A DNA stretch of 14,035 nucleotides from JBIKIW01 sp044361365 (GTDB lineage Bacteria; Patescibacteriota; JACMRA01): contig JBIKIW010000035.1 of NCBI GenBank assembly GCA_044361365.1, forward strand, positions 1-14,035, read 5' to 3'. Positions 1-6,888 of this stretch are shown one piece after another (position 1 is the first letter of the stretch; every line of letters starts with the position of its first letter). Both the position numbers and the translations under genes were made by a program. Below the pieces are notes generated by a model that was not told the origin of the DNA, did not search any database, and saw nothing but the letters and a program-made list of their open reading frames with translations.

Positions 1-163
1 TATGTATTTGACTTAGAGACAGATTTGCTCCATATTATCAAAATCTATATTAAATACCTGAAAAGTATTTCAAATTAAATTTTAACTGGTCTAGTCCCTA
101 AATAATAATATTTTTTTGTTCATATTTTTTTTAAGAATCTAATTCTATGAAATAGAAATACTT

Positions 164-192
164 TTGACAAATTCCACCTTACCAAATTTGAT
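164..192 (+). promoter_or_regulatory. Sigma70-type promoter placing the transcript start at the GTG of the exonuclease gene
   Basis: A perfect -35 box TTGACA (164-169) is followed after 17 bp by TTTGAT (187-192), which matches four of six bases of the -10 consensus. The expected transcript start, about 7 nt after the -10 box, falls on or next to the GTG at 199. There is no purine-rich ribosome site before that GTG. The rest of 1-198 is AT-rich and I see no gene in it. Confidence 0.6.
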
Positions 193-198
193 TAAATC

Positions 199-2319
199 GT
201 GTTTTTATTATTTTTGGATACTGAGACTAGCGGTTTAAAACCTGCTACTGATCAGATTATTGAAGTCGGCGGCGTGATTGCTGACTTTGACCCAATTACT
301 CTGAAGTGCAGGCAAGTTGATTCGTTTGAATCTTTAGTGGCTCTTCGCAAAACTTTGGACCCGAAGATTACTCGCATTACTGGAATTACTGAAAACGACC
401 TTTTACCAGCCGATAAACTGCCTGTGGTTCAGGAAAACTGGGCAAATTGGCTAGAAAAATATGATGGGCAAATTGTGGCAATTGTGGGGCATTCCATAGC
501 TTTTGATTTGGGATTTTTGAAAGAAGAAGGGTGGTTTTTACCGCAGGTGCAATCTATTGACACTCTTGAGCTTTCACGGGTGGTTTTCCCTGATATGCAA
601 GCCATAAACTTGGAATATTTGGCACCAGAGCTAAAACTTCAGATTATCTCAGATTCCTCCGCCCACCGTTCACTTTTTGACTCGCAAATTGACATGTTAC
701 TTTTTGAAAAAATAGCTCAAAGAATTTCGGAAATTGGCTTTTCGTCTGAATTGCAAGAGATTTTTAAGCAAACACTGCTCCCGTTGGATTTAAACTTTTA
801 TGGTGATAATTCTAACCTTAAATTCAACAACGGGGAGGATAAATCCGTCCCCTACGATGCATTTGAAAGCCAATCCCGCAGTCAACCTGAACTCGTTTCA
901 AAATCTCAAAATCAACTCCTTTTAGGGCTAAATGGTGAACCCAAAAACCTTGGTTTATCTGAATATTTAGACCTTATAGCCACCGATGAATCTACCACCA
1001 AAATCACTGAACTAATCCATCAATTTACAAGTCACCAAATCCGAATTTTCTTATTTCAGCTTCTCACAATAAATTATCTCAAAAAAGTTACTTCGTCTCA
1101 AAATTTTAAGATTCACCTCAAGTTCGGACTAACTGACTTTTGGTTTTTTCAGGTTTTGTTTGAATATCTTTTACAGGATCAAAATAAGGAGCTACAAAAT
1201 CCAGTTTTACCTCAATTAGAAGGGATTATTTGGCAGATTGGAGCGGTTTCGGATTACAGTCTAAATTTCGGGCAAATCGTGGAACTTTGTGAGATTTACA
1301 AAAAATTAATGAGCTGGGATTATCCTAATATTTCAAATCAAACTCCGATTTCACCAGCCGATTCCAAGATTAAAGACCTCACTCAAAAAGTGATTAGTGG
1401 TCACGATTTTTTGTTGTTCAGTCTGCAGCCGTTTTTGCAAAATCACAAGTATGTTTTTGAGCCGTTGCGACAGATTCCCCAAGAAAAAGTGGTGGGGCAG
1501 AAGCTAAAAAGCTTGTTAGAAAGCCTACAAAATTTGAGCAACCAATTGCAAACGCAACCAATTGAAACAACTCTTTTATCTCGGTTAAATCAAAAAATTA
1601 TTCAAAGTATTAGGCATTTTGAATATAATTTTAACCAAGTTTTGTACATTTACCAATCAGGAAATTCACTTTCGTTTACTACCACCAAACCAAATTTCGA
1701 CCTACCAACTCATTTTCAAGATCTCAAAATTAAATTTCCAACTCTACAATTTCAAACTTCTTTGCCTCAAAACGAGTGGGAAGAATTGGCTAAATTAAGT
1801 GGTCTTACCGACCTAAAAGTGTCATTTTTATCAACTCAAGAAGAATTTGCTTTTTTGGAAAGAGTGGATTTGGATGAATTTTTGGACACCAAAACCGAGC
1901 AAGCCAAAACGGAACAAAAACCGATAATTTTACTTGCTGGTCAAAATTCGACTTTGAAGGATTTAAAACAAAAATTGGTGGAAAATCAGCACAAAAATGA
2001 TTATTTAATCCTGGGGGAAACTGGCTCGGCAACCAAAGTAAATTCCAAATTGGTGCGAAACTTCAGTGGAATTGCAGTTTTCAAACTGGCTAACCTTGAA
2101 GGGCTGTTAAGCCTCCCAAAAGTGCCTGATATTAGCGAAATTTGGCTGATCAATAATCCCTACTTTTTCATTCATCCGTATTGGAAAAACTATTGGCAAA
2201 AAGTCGGACTACAAAAAGAAACTGTGGAGCCGGAATTTAAAAAACTCTACCTTTTAGCTCAGCAATATCAGATTTTGCAAAAACACGGCGTGAAAATCGG
2301 ATTTATTCGGGGGTATTAG
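199..2319 (+). CDS. DEDDh-family 3'-5' exonuclease (DnaQ-like) with a long, possibly degenerate DinG-like C-terminal region
   Basis: The N-terminal ~175 residues form a DnaQ/epsilon-type exonuclease domain that removes nucleotides from DNA 3' ends. All catalytic residues are visible: D7 and E9 in DTETSG, D103 in GHSIAFD, and H156 and D161 in HRSLFDSQID. A proofreading subunit is usually under 250 residues; this protein has 706. The remaining ~530 residues lack a Walker A or DEAD/DEAH motif. Near the end (about 600-660) there is a beta-rich stretch followed by EIWLINNPYFFIHPYW, which loosely recalls the last helicase motifs of DinG-type proteins. Exonuclease-DinG fusions are a known family, so a decayed helicase half is one explanation; this is inference. 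The GTG start is chosen because the DTETSG strand begins immediately and a promoter lies 35 nt upstream. The gene is intact and probably monocistronic. Confidence 0.85.
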   Translation: MFLLFLDTETSGLKPATDQIIEVGGVIADFDPITLKCRQVDSFESLVALRKTLDPKITRITGITENDLLPADKLPVVQENWANWLEKYDGQIVAIVGHSIAFDLGFLKEEGWFLPQVQSIDTLELSRVVFPDMQAINLEYLAPELKLQIISDSSAHRSLFDSQIDMLLFEKIAQRISEIGFSSELQEIFKQTLLPLDLNFYGDNSNLKFNNGEDKSVPYDAFESQSRSQPELVSKSQNQLLLGLNGEPKNLGLSEYLDLIATDESTTKITELIHQFTSHQIRIFLFQLLTINYLKKVTSSQNFKIHLKFGLTDFWFFQVLFEYLLQDQNKELQNPVLPQLEGIIWQIGAVSDYSLNFGQIVELCEIYKKLMSWDYPNISNQTPISPADSKIKDLTQKVISGHDFLLFSLQPFLQNHKYVFEPLRQIPQEKVVGQKLKSLLESLQNLSNQLQTQPIETTLLSRLNQKIIQSIRHFEYNFNQVLYIYQSGNSLSFTTTKPNFDLPTHFQDLKIKFPTLQFQTSLPQNEWEELAKLSGLTDLKVSFLSTQEEFAFLERVDLDEFLDTKTEQAKTEQKPIILLAGQNSTLKDLKQKLVENQHKNDYLILGETGSATKVNSKLVRNFSGIAVFKLANLEGLLSLPKVPDISEIWLINNPYFFIHPYWKNYWQKVGLQKETVEPEFKKLYLLAQQYQILQKHGVKIGFIRGY

Positions 2320-2374
2320 GTTACAAAAGAAGTTTAAGTATGCTAATGTATGATCTGGCCAGTATTTAATTAAC

Positions 2375-2380
2375 AAGGAG
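2375..2380 (+). promoter_or_regulatory. Shine-Dalgarno site AAGGAG
   Basis: AAGGAG ends 5 nt before the ATG at 2386. It is the only clear start-proximal Shine-Dalgarno site in a window where most genes lack one, so this gene probably has a 5' leader and strong translation. A -10-like TATGAT lies at 2349-2354, without a good -35 box. Confidence 0.75.
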
Positions 2381-2385
2381 AAAAT

Positions 2386-2610
2386 ATGGCTTATCTGAAA
2401 GGTAAACTCGCTGCAGTCACACCCAAAAAAGGGGGCGTTATTGAAAGTAAATTAGGACCAAAAAGACGATTGGTCCTACAGCACAAGATTGCTTCGACGG
2501 AGGGACGCCAAGATGGTGTTGTTGACACACAGTGGGATACTTTACAAATCGAAGGAGGAAAAGAAAATATTTTCTATCACACCGCTAATTTCGACTTAGA
2601 AATTAAATAG
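2386..2610 (+). CDS. Small basic protein of unknown function (74 aa)
   Basis: I do not recognise the family. The protein has no membrane span or signal peptide and is probably cytoplasmic. The first half is rich in Lys, Arg and Gly (for example KKGGVIESKLGPKRRLVLQHK), and the second half alternates hydrophobic and polar residues like beta strands (DTQWDTLQIEGG, IFYHTANFDLEIK). A small nucleic-acid-binding beta-barrel would fit, but that is only a guess from composition. The start is fixed by the AAGGAG site 5 nt upstream. It stands alone between the exonuclease gene and a disrupted gene and is followed by a hairpin at 2621-2653. The strong ribosome site suggests high expression. Confidence 0.75.
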   Translation: MAYLKGKLAAVTPKKGGVIESKLGPKRRLVLQHKIASTEGRQDGVVDTQWDTLQIEGGKENIFYHTANFDLEIK

Positions 2611-2620
2611 TGTAGTAAAT

Positions 2621-2653
2621 TGGCACACAGCTGATTTTTCTTCCTGTGTGCTA
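2621..2653 (+). terminator. Hairpin after the 74-aa gene, possible terminator without a U-tract
   Basis: The arms GCACACAG (2623-2630) and CTGTGTGC (2644-2651) pair perfectly, and two more weak pairs can form outside. The loop is 13 nt. No T-tract follows, so it may be an mRNA-stabilising 3' hairpin rather than an intrinsic terminator. Confidence 0.4.
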
Positions 2654-2807
2654 TGTATCAAAATATTTATTACTCTAAAAGTAATATTTTTGACCACTAA
2701 ATCTTTATCCTAAGAACTAATCTTGAAATTGAAGTATATTTTTGATTTTAGTTAACTTAATAAATAATCTTATACAATACTAGAATAGTCGTAAAATTTA
2801 CAAAAGG

Positions 2808-2836
2808 TTGTCTGCAGTGAGTTTTTGATGTATAAT
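2808..2836 (+). promoter_or_regulatory. Sigma70-type promoter 10 nt before the ATG at 2846
   Basis: TTGTCT (2808-2813) is separated by exactly 17 bp from a perfect TATAAT (2831-2836). Transcription should start about 2842-2844, only 2-4 nt before the ATG at 2846, giving an effectively leaderless mRNA. This also rules out the earlier in-frame ATG at 2825, which lies inside the promoter. Confidence 0.7.
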
Positions 2837-2845
2837 TGGTGGGTT

Positions 2846-3338
2846 ATGTCAGAATTTTATACAAAATTTGAGAAATTTGAAAGTAAGCCTGTCGACTTGG
2901 AAAATAGTAAAGAATATTTTACATGGCTAGACGAAGAAAAGCAAATAAATCTTTTTAAGTGGATCGGTAAAGAGTTTGGAGAAAGAATAGCCAGCTTGCT
3001 TGATACAAAATATTCAGATAGTCCAAAAGATATAAGACTAAAGCAAATTAAAACCAAAAAAGAATTTTTCCAAGAATTGATGAATTTTGAAAGTAGTCAG
3101 CTATCAACAAACAAACGTAATGAAACTTCAGGCTTAAGCTCTGGCGATATACATTCAGGTCCATTTTTGATTGAATATTTGTTTGAGCCTATTCAAGTTC
3201 CAGGTCTAAATAAAGAGGAGGCTTATCGATACAGTAAGCAAGCAAATAGAAGCTTCTATAAATGGTTATATTGAAGAAAACGATCTTCCAGAAAATTTAA
3301 AAAATGAAATTCAAGAATTTGCTAATAACATGAAGTAA
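2846..3338 (+). pseudogene. Unknown small protein gene with a +1 frameshift near 3221
   Basis: The open frame from ATG 2846 gives 142 residues ending at TGA 3272-3274, but its last ~18 residues read poorly. In the +1 frame, coding-like sequence continues after the shift point: LIDTVSKQIEASINGYIEEN and on to EFANNMK, with a TAA at 3336-3338, just before the convergent ligase gene. A TAA at 3208-3210 in the +1 frame means the shift must come after it; skipping one G near 3220-3221 (inside AGGAGG, 3216-3221) gives a smooth 163-residue protein. The product is charged, with a likely helical C-terminus, and no membrane span or known family. The lesion may be a real indel, a sequencing error, or programmed +1 frameshifting at the internal Shine-Dalgarno-like site. 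Confidence 0.6.
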
Positions 3339-3339
3339 A

Positions 3340-5025
3340 TTAAACAAATTTCTTACTCCCAAAGCCCTCAAGTAGGGTGATTTTGGCTTTATCGCTGGCT
3401 TTTTTGGTGATGATTTCTCGGATCTGAGTTGCTGTGAGGAGCTTAAAATTCAAGATTTGATTCTCATCGTAACCGTTTTTGACCAGTTCGTTTTGCACAA
3501 TTTCGGAAAAATTTCGACCTAAAAGGACTGTAATATCTGGCGGATTTTGGTTTATAATTTTAGCGAGTTGAATGTGGATTTCGGTGGATTTGGTGCCAAG
3601 CTCCAAGATGTCATCCAAAAATAAAACTGATAAATTAGGCTTTTGTGGGTTGTTTTTGACTTGTTTGATTTGATAAAGGAGTTTAATTGCGTTCACCACT
3701 CCGTCAAAGTTGGCGTTGTAGCTGTCGTTGATCAAGATATTCTCGTCTTGCTGGCTAATTTCTAACGAACCTTGTGGAGGATTTAGAGTTTTCAAGAGTG
3801 GTTTGATTTCCTCTATTTTTAGACCAAAATTGATCGCCAAGCTCAAAGCTCCGACCAAGTTTTCAATATTTCCTTTGCTTAAAAGATTGGTCTGTAATTG
3901 GTGTTTGGTTTGAATATTTCCAACTTTATAAACCAGATCAAATTGGGTTTGTAGATCAGAATTTAGCTGAAGGTTTTGGGCGTAAAAATCGTATTCTTGA
4001 GCTTCGGTTTCGCTCTCAGGAATGCCGTATTTAATCAGCTTTATAGTTTCAGGAAAATCAATTTTGTGGCACATTTGGCTAGACCAGTTCACAGCAACGG
4101 TTGCGTTTGGTGGTAAAAACTGCAAAGATTCGGTTTCAGCTTTGATGATGTTTTGTTCACTTCCAAAAAGGCTAAAATGCTGATAATTTAAACCCGTAAT
4201 GATCGAAGTTGTAGGCAAAGTAAACTCACAAATTTCCGATCCTTCTCCAATTTTGTAGGCTCCAAGTTCGGATACAAAAAAGTTGGTTTGTTCGTTTAAC
4301 TTCAAAGTTTTTCTAGCAACTGCCACGCCAGTATTTTGATTTTTAAGGGTTTTTTCAACCACAAATTTGCTTTCCAAAAGTTGACTGAGGACTTCTTTGG
4401 TGGTGGTTTTCCCGTAGGCTCCAGAAATGGCGATAACTTTTAGATCCATCAAGTTTTTGCGATGAATTAGAGCTTTTTGAAATAATTTTTGCTTAAAATA
4501 ACGATCTAATGGTGAAAAAATCCCCAGCCAAATCCCAATCAAAAGTGGAATAATTAGCACCAAAACAGCGGAAACCAAACTAGCTTTAAAAATCGGGTCA
4601 AAAATAGCTGCGTAAAGTAAGATTGATTGAAAAGTAAGAAAAGTTAAGCCAAAATTGAGTGTCGCTTTAGCCGAAAATTGAGGTCTGAGAGTAGTTCGAC
4701 GAATTATCAGCTTTAAGGTAAATTCTACCACCTCCAAAACTACTACCAAAAGCCACAACCAAGCCAAAAAATTGGTGATAAATTCAATCTTTGTTAGCCA
4801 CAAATTTATGCCAAAACTTGCACACCAAACTGCCACAAAACCCAACCTAAAAAGCGTCCATTTTTCCCACAAAATCGGTTTAGATTCGGGTAGGGTGAGG
4901 TAGTCTCGCATTTTGTCGATGCGGTATTCTTTGCGTTGCCAGATGTACAGCCACAGCAGGGTTTGCTTTAGCCAAATTATTGATGAAATAAGCACAAAAG
5001 GCACTTGCCAAAAGAGGGGTTGCAT
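3340..5025 (-). CDS. murF: Membrane-anchored MurF-type Mur ligase (UDP-MurNAc-tripeptide--D-Ala-D-Ala ligase-like)
   Basis: This is an ATP-dependent peptidoglycan-precursor ligase of the MurC-F superfamily, most like MurF, which adds D-Ala-D-Ala to UDP-MurNAc-tripeptide. The Mur core spans about 195-561: P-loop SGAYGKTTTK (201-210), Mg-binding E253 in VSELGAYKIGEG, H283 in TGLNYQHFSLFG, the expected carbamylated lysine K295 in IIKAETE, DSYNAN (434-439) and FLDDILELG (469-477). Ahead of it lie ~175 residues with about five hydrophobic segments (roughly 8-27, 57-76, 84-104, 120-142, 149-171), absent from classical soluble MurF of ~450 residues, so the enzyme should sit in the inner membrane. 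In the glycine-arginine motif before the C-terminal domain the expected Arg is Ser (PQGSLEIS, 417-424). The substrate therefore needs proof. The ATG start is the first good one; the gene ends 1 nt from the convergent gene at 2846-3338. Confidence 0.82.
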   Translation of the reverse strand: MQPLFWQVPFVLISSIIWLKQTLLWLYIWQRKEYRIDKMRDYLTLPESKPILWEKWTLFRLGFVAVWCASFGINLWLTKIEFITNFLAWLWLLVVVLEVVEFTLKLIIRRTTLRPQFSAKATLNFGLTFLTFQSILLYAAIFDPIFKASLVSAVLVLIIPLLIGIWLGIFSPLDRYFKQKLFQKALIHRKNLMDLKVIAISGAYGKTTTKEVLSQLLESKFVVEKTLKNQNTGVAVARKTLKLNEQTNFFVSELGAYKIGEGSEICEFTLPTTSIITGLNYQHFSLFGSEQNIIKAETESLQFLPPNATVAVNWSSQMCHKIDFPETIKLIKYGIPESETEAQEYDFYAQNLQLNSDLQTQFDLVYKVGNIQTKHQLQTNLLSKGNIENLVGALSLAINFGLKIEEIKPLLKTLNPPQGSLEISQQDENILINDSYNANFDGVVNAIKLLYQIKQVKNNPQKPNLSVLFLDDILELGTKSTEIHIQLAKIINQNPPDITVLLGRNFSEIVQNELVKNGYDENQILNFKLLTATQIREIITKKASDKAKITLLEGFGSKKFV

Positions 5026-5045
5026 ACCATTTTGGTTTCACGAGT

Positions 5046-5065
5046 TTTTGATTTGTTGGCAAACG
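5046..5065. repeat. First copy of a 20-bp upstream motif (TTTTGnTTTGTTGGCAAAnG)
   Basis: This motif lies 11 bp upstream of the -35 box of the NYN gene. It recurs with only the two n positions changed at 5694-5713, upstream of the next gene. On the minus strand its core reads TTTGCCAACAAA and sits about where a -35 box for the divergent MurF gene would be. Confidence 0.6.
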
Positions 5066-5076
5066 GAGGGGATTCG

Positions 5077-5106
5077 TTGACAATTGGGGGTAGCTTTACT
5101 TATTTT
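5077..5106 (+). promoter_or_regulatory. Promoter of the NYN-domain gene
   Basis: TTGACA (5077-5082) is followed after 18 bp by TATTTT (5101-5106). Transcription should begin about 5112-5114, at the ATG at 5114, giving a leaderless transcript. The TTG at 5084 that could extend the reading frame lies between the two promoter boxes, so it is not the start. Confidence 0.6.
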
Positions 5107-5113
5107 TGTAAAT

Positions 5114-5638
5114 ATGCCTAATTTTGCTTTTATAGATGCACAAAACTTGTATTTAGGTGTCAAATCACAAAATTGGAATTTAGATTACACACGATTTAAA
5201 AAATATTTAGCTGAAAAATATAAGGTAGAGAAAGCATTCTTGTTTATTGGTTATTTGCCTGAAAATGCTGATCTATACAGAGATTTACAGTCTGCCGGGT
5301 ATATTTTAATTTTTAAAGAAGCCCTAAAAATAAATAACAAAATTATCAAAGGAAATGTAGATGCCGAGTTGGTTTTGGAAGCGATGATTCAGTATGATCA
5401 ATACGAAAAGGCTGTGATTGTTAGTGGTGATGGTGATTTTGCTTGTCTAATTAAATATTTATACAAACAGGAAAAATTAAAAATGGTTTTGGTGCCAAAT
5501 CAGCAGAGATATTCTGTGCTTATCAAAAAAACTGCCAAAGAAAAAATCGATTTTGTGTCTGGTTTAAAGCAAAAATTGACAACAAAAAATGGCAGTACAG
5601 ATAAAGACAAAACTTTTCACCGTGCTACCAAATCGTGA
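5114..5638 (+). CDS. NYN-domain (LabA/DUF88-type, PIN-like) putative ribonuclease
   Basis: NYN domains are PIN-like metal-dependent nuclease folds usually linked to RNA processing. The 174-residue protein is almost entirely this domain: FIDAQNLYLG at 5-14 carries the first acidic ligand, KGNVDAELVLEAM (about 82-94) the middle acidic residue, and VIVSGDGDF (about 104-112) the final acidic cluster. The basic tail after residue 150 (KQKLTTKNGSTDKDK) may bind nucleic acid. The ATG at 5114 is preferred because the first beta strand begins directly after it and the promoter is well placed. It is followed in the same direction by a coiled-coil membrane protein gene whose promoter carries the same 20-bp motif, hinting at shared control. 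The RNA target is unknown. Confidence 0.85.
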   Translation: MPNFAFIDAQNLYLGVKSQNWNLDYTRFKKYLAEKYKVEKAFLFIGYLPENADLYRDLQSAGYILIFKEALKINNKIIKGNVDAELVLEAMIQYDQYEKAVIVSGDGDFACLIKYLYKQEKLKMVLVPNQQRYSVLIKKTAKEKIDFVSGLKQKLTTKNGSTDKDKTFHRATKS

Positions 5639-5693
5639 TAAATAGATAATTAAAGAATTATTAAACTTTGTCAAAGACAATTAGGGAGGTGTG

Positions 5694-5713
5694 TTTTGGT
5701 TTGTTGGCAAATG
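5694..5713. repeat. Second copy of the 20-bp upstream motif
   Basis: It matches the copy at 5046-5065 in 18 of 20 positions, including the uninterrupted 12-mer TTTGTTGGCAAA (5700-5711). It lies 6 bp upstream of the -35 box of the coiled-coil gene. Confidence 0.6.
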
Positions 5714-5719
5714 ATAAGG

Positions 5720-5750
5720 TTGACAAATCGACTATTTTAAGGCAAATAAT
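5720..5750 (+). promoter_or_regulatory. Promoter of the coiled-coil membrane protein gene
   Basis: A perfect TTGACA (5720-5725) is followed by AATAAT (5745-5750) after a long 19-bp spacer. The predicted transcript start, about 5757, is 3 nt before the ATG at 5760, so the mRNA would be essentially leaderless. Confidence 0.5.
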
Positions 5751-5759
5751 GGGGTTTGT

Positions 5760-6836
5760 ATGACCGAGTCAGAAATCGATGAGATGATAAAACATCTGGA
5801 GAAGGAGAAATTTCTTTTGTCTTCGTATTTAAAAAGTTATAAAGAGATTTTTGTTTATCTAAACAATATTTTTAGTCCATTATTAGAAAAAAACAGGAGT
5901 TACGATAGCTATGAATCAAAACTTGATCAATTGATCGATAAAAATGTTCTGGATAAATTAGACAGTCTTTATAAAGAATTTAATCAGCAAAATAATATCA
6001 TTATAGATTACAAGCATAAACTTTTGCACGCCAAGAGGGACGAAATAACAGTATTTGAATCTAATAAAATCCAACAAACATTAACAGAAGTTACTCAAAA
6101 ATTGAGAGAAATTCACACAAAAGTATTGGAAATAGAAGGCATAAACGGACTTTTGGCTAATATTTTGGCTGAAAATTTATCTAAAACCACAACTTTATCA
6201 AAAGAGTTGGAGGATAAAATTGAGCTTAGTGAAAAAAATGTTAACCAAACACTTAAAACATTAGAGGAAAAAATAGTAGTTGCTGAAAAGGTTACATTAA
6301 ATAGAAAGCTAGAAGATCGAGTTGCTTCTTTAAATGATGAAGCTAGAAAATTCAGAAATGGTGGAAATTGGTGGCTATCGGCGATTGTTTTGACCTCAAT
6401 TTTGATTTTTGCGGTCGCTGTGATAAATGTTACTGGTTTAAATTTTGGTTTGGGGAATTGGAATGTTGATAAAGTGGATTTAAAATATCTAAAACCTGAT
6501 GTAGAAAACAACAATGTCTTTTGGATTTATCTTTTTAGTAGGGTTTCGGTAGCTATTGTGCCAGTTTATTTCTTGTTTTTTGCTATCAAAAATTACAGAT
6601 CGATCAAGCACACAGAGTTTGTGTACAGACAAAAAGCTTCGGTTTTAGATGTTTATACTACGCTTTTATCAATTACAGAGGTAAAAGATCCTCAAGGTGA
6701 GCTTGTTAGGCAAATTGGTAGGTCGGTTTTTGAGATTCATCAGACAGGTTATATCAAAGAAAATCAGGATAAGGACAGTGTTGAGAATATGAATATTGTT
6801 GGGGAAGCAGCTTCTAGGTTGTTGAAAAAGGAGTAA
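5760..6836 (+). CDS. Coiled-coil protein with two membrane spans, unknown function
   Basis: I do not recognise a family. Residues 1-200 are highly charged, Lys/Glu/Leu-rich and heptad-like (for example LSKELEDKIELSEKNVNQTL), so a long helical or coiled-coil region is likely. Two hydrophobic segments follow: WWLSAIVLTSILIFAVAVIN (about 204-223) and, after a ~30-residue loop, FWIYLFSRVSVAIVPVYFLF (about 254-273). The C-terminal ~80 residues are soluble, so the coiled coil and the tail should lie on the same side of the membrane, most likely the cytoplasm. There is no signal peptide. The gene has its own promoter, which shares a 20-bp motif with that of the NYN nuclease gene upstream, so the two may act together. 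A membrane tether or scaffold is a guess from topology. Confidence 0.75.
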   Translation: MTESEIDEMIKHLEKEKFLLSSYLKSYKEIFVYLNNIFSPLLEKNRSYDSYESKLDQLIDKNVLDKLDSLYKEFNQQNNIIIDYKHKLLHAKRDEITVFESNKIQQTLTEVTQKLREIHTKVLEIEGINGLLANILAENLSKTTTLSKELEDKIELSEKNVNQTLKTLEEKIVVAEKVTLNRKLEDRVASLNDEARKFRNGGNWWLSAIVLTSILIFAVAVINVTGLNFGLGNWNVDKVDLKYLKPDVENNNVFWIYLFSRVSVAIVPVYFLFFAIKNYRSIKHTEFVYRQKASVLDVYTTLLSITEVKDPQGELVRQIGRSVFEIHQTGYIKENQDKDSVENMNIVGEAASRLLKKE

Positions 6837-6840
6837 ATTT

Positions 6841-6869
6841 TTGACAATTATAATTACTAAGCGTCTAAT
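6841..6869 (+). promoter_or_regulatory. Promoter of the toxin-antitoxin operon
   Basis: TTGACA (6841-6846), a 17-bp spacer and TCTAAT (6864-6869, five of six consensus bases) make one of the best promoters in the window. The transcript should start about 6876, inside the palindrome at 6872-6886, leaving a leader of about 13 nt before the ATG at 6889. Confidence 0.72.
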
Positions 6870-6871
6870 TT

Positions 6872-6886
6872 AGACATTAAATGTCT
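6872..6886. promoter_or_regulatory. Palindromic operator candidate AGACATTAAATGTCT
   Basis: This is a perfect 15-bp palindrome (7-bp arms around one base) just after the -10 box and over the predicted transcript start. Autoregulation by antitoxin or toxin-antitoxin complex binding to such palindromes is standard for type II modules. Confidence 0.65.
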
Positions 6887-6888
6887 TT

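Noticed and set aside
2825..2845. Earlier in-frame ATG at 2825 as the start of the broken gene
   Set aside because: It lies between the -35 and -10 boxes of a strong promoter, so it would not be in the transcript.
2846..3274. TGA read as glycine (code 25), as in Absconditabacteria and Gracilibacteria
   Set aside because: TGA ends the NYN, antitoxin, toxin and serine-rich genes at sensible places, and reading past TGA 3272 soon meets another stop with poor sequence.
5084..5113. TTG 5084 as the start of the NYN gene
   Set aside because: It lies inside the promoter spacer, and the NYN domain begins right after ATG 5114.
6113..6514. Minus-strand reading frame inside the coiled-coil gene
   Set aside because: It is antisense to a convincing gene, has no start signal and has the composition of a complement of Lys/Glu-rich coding sequence.
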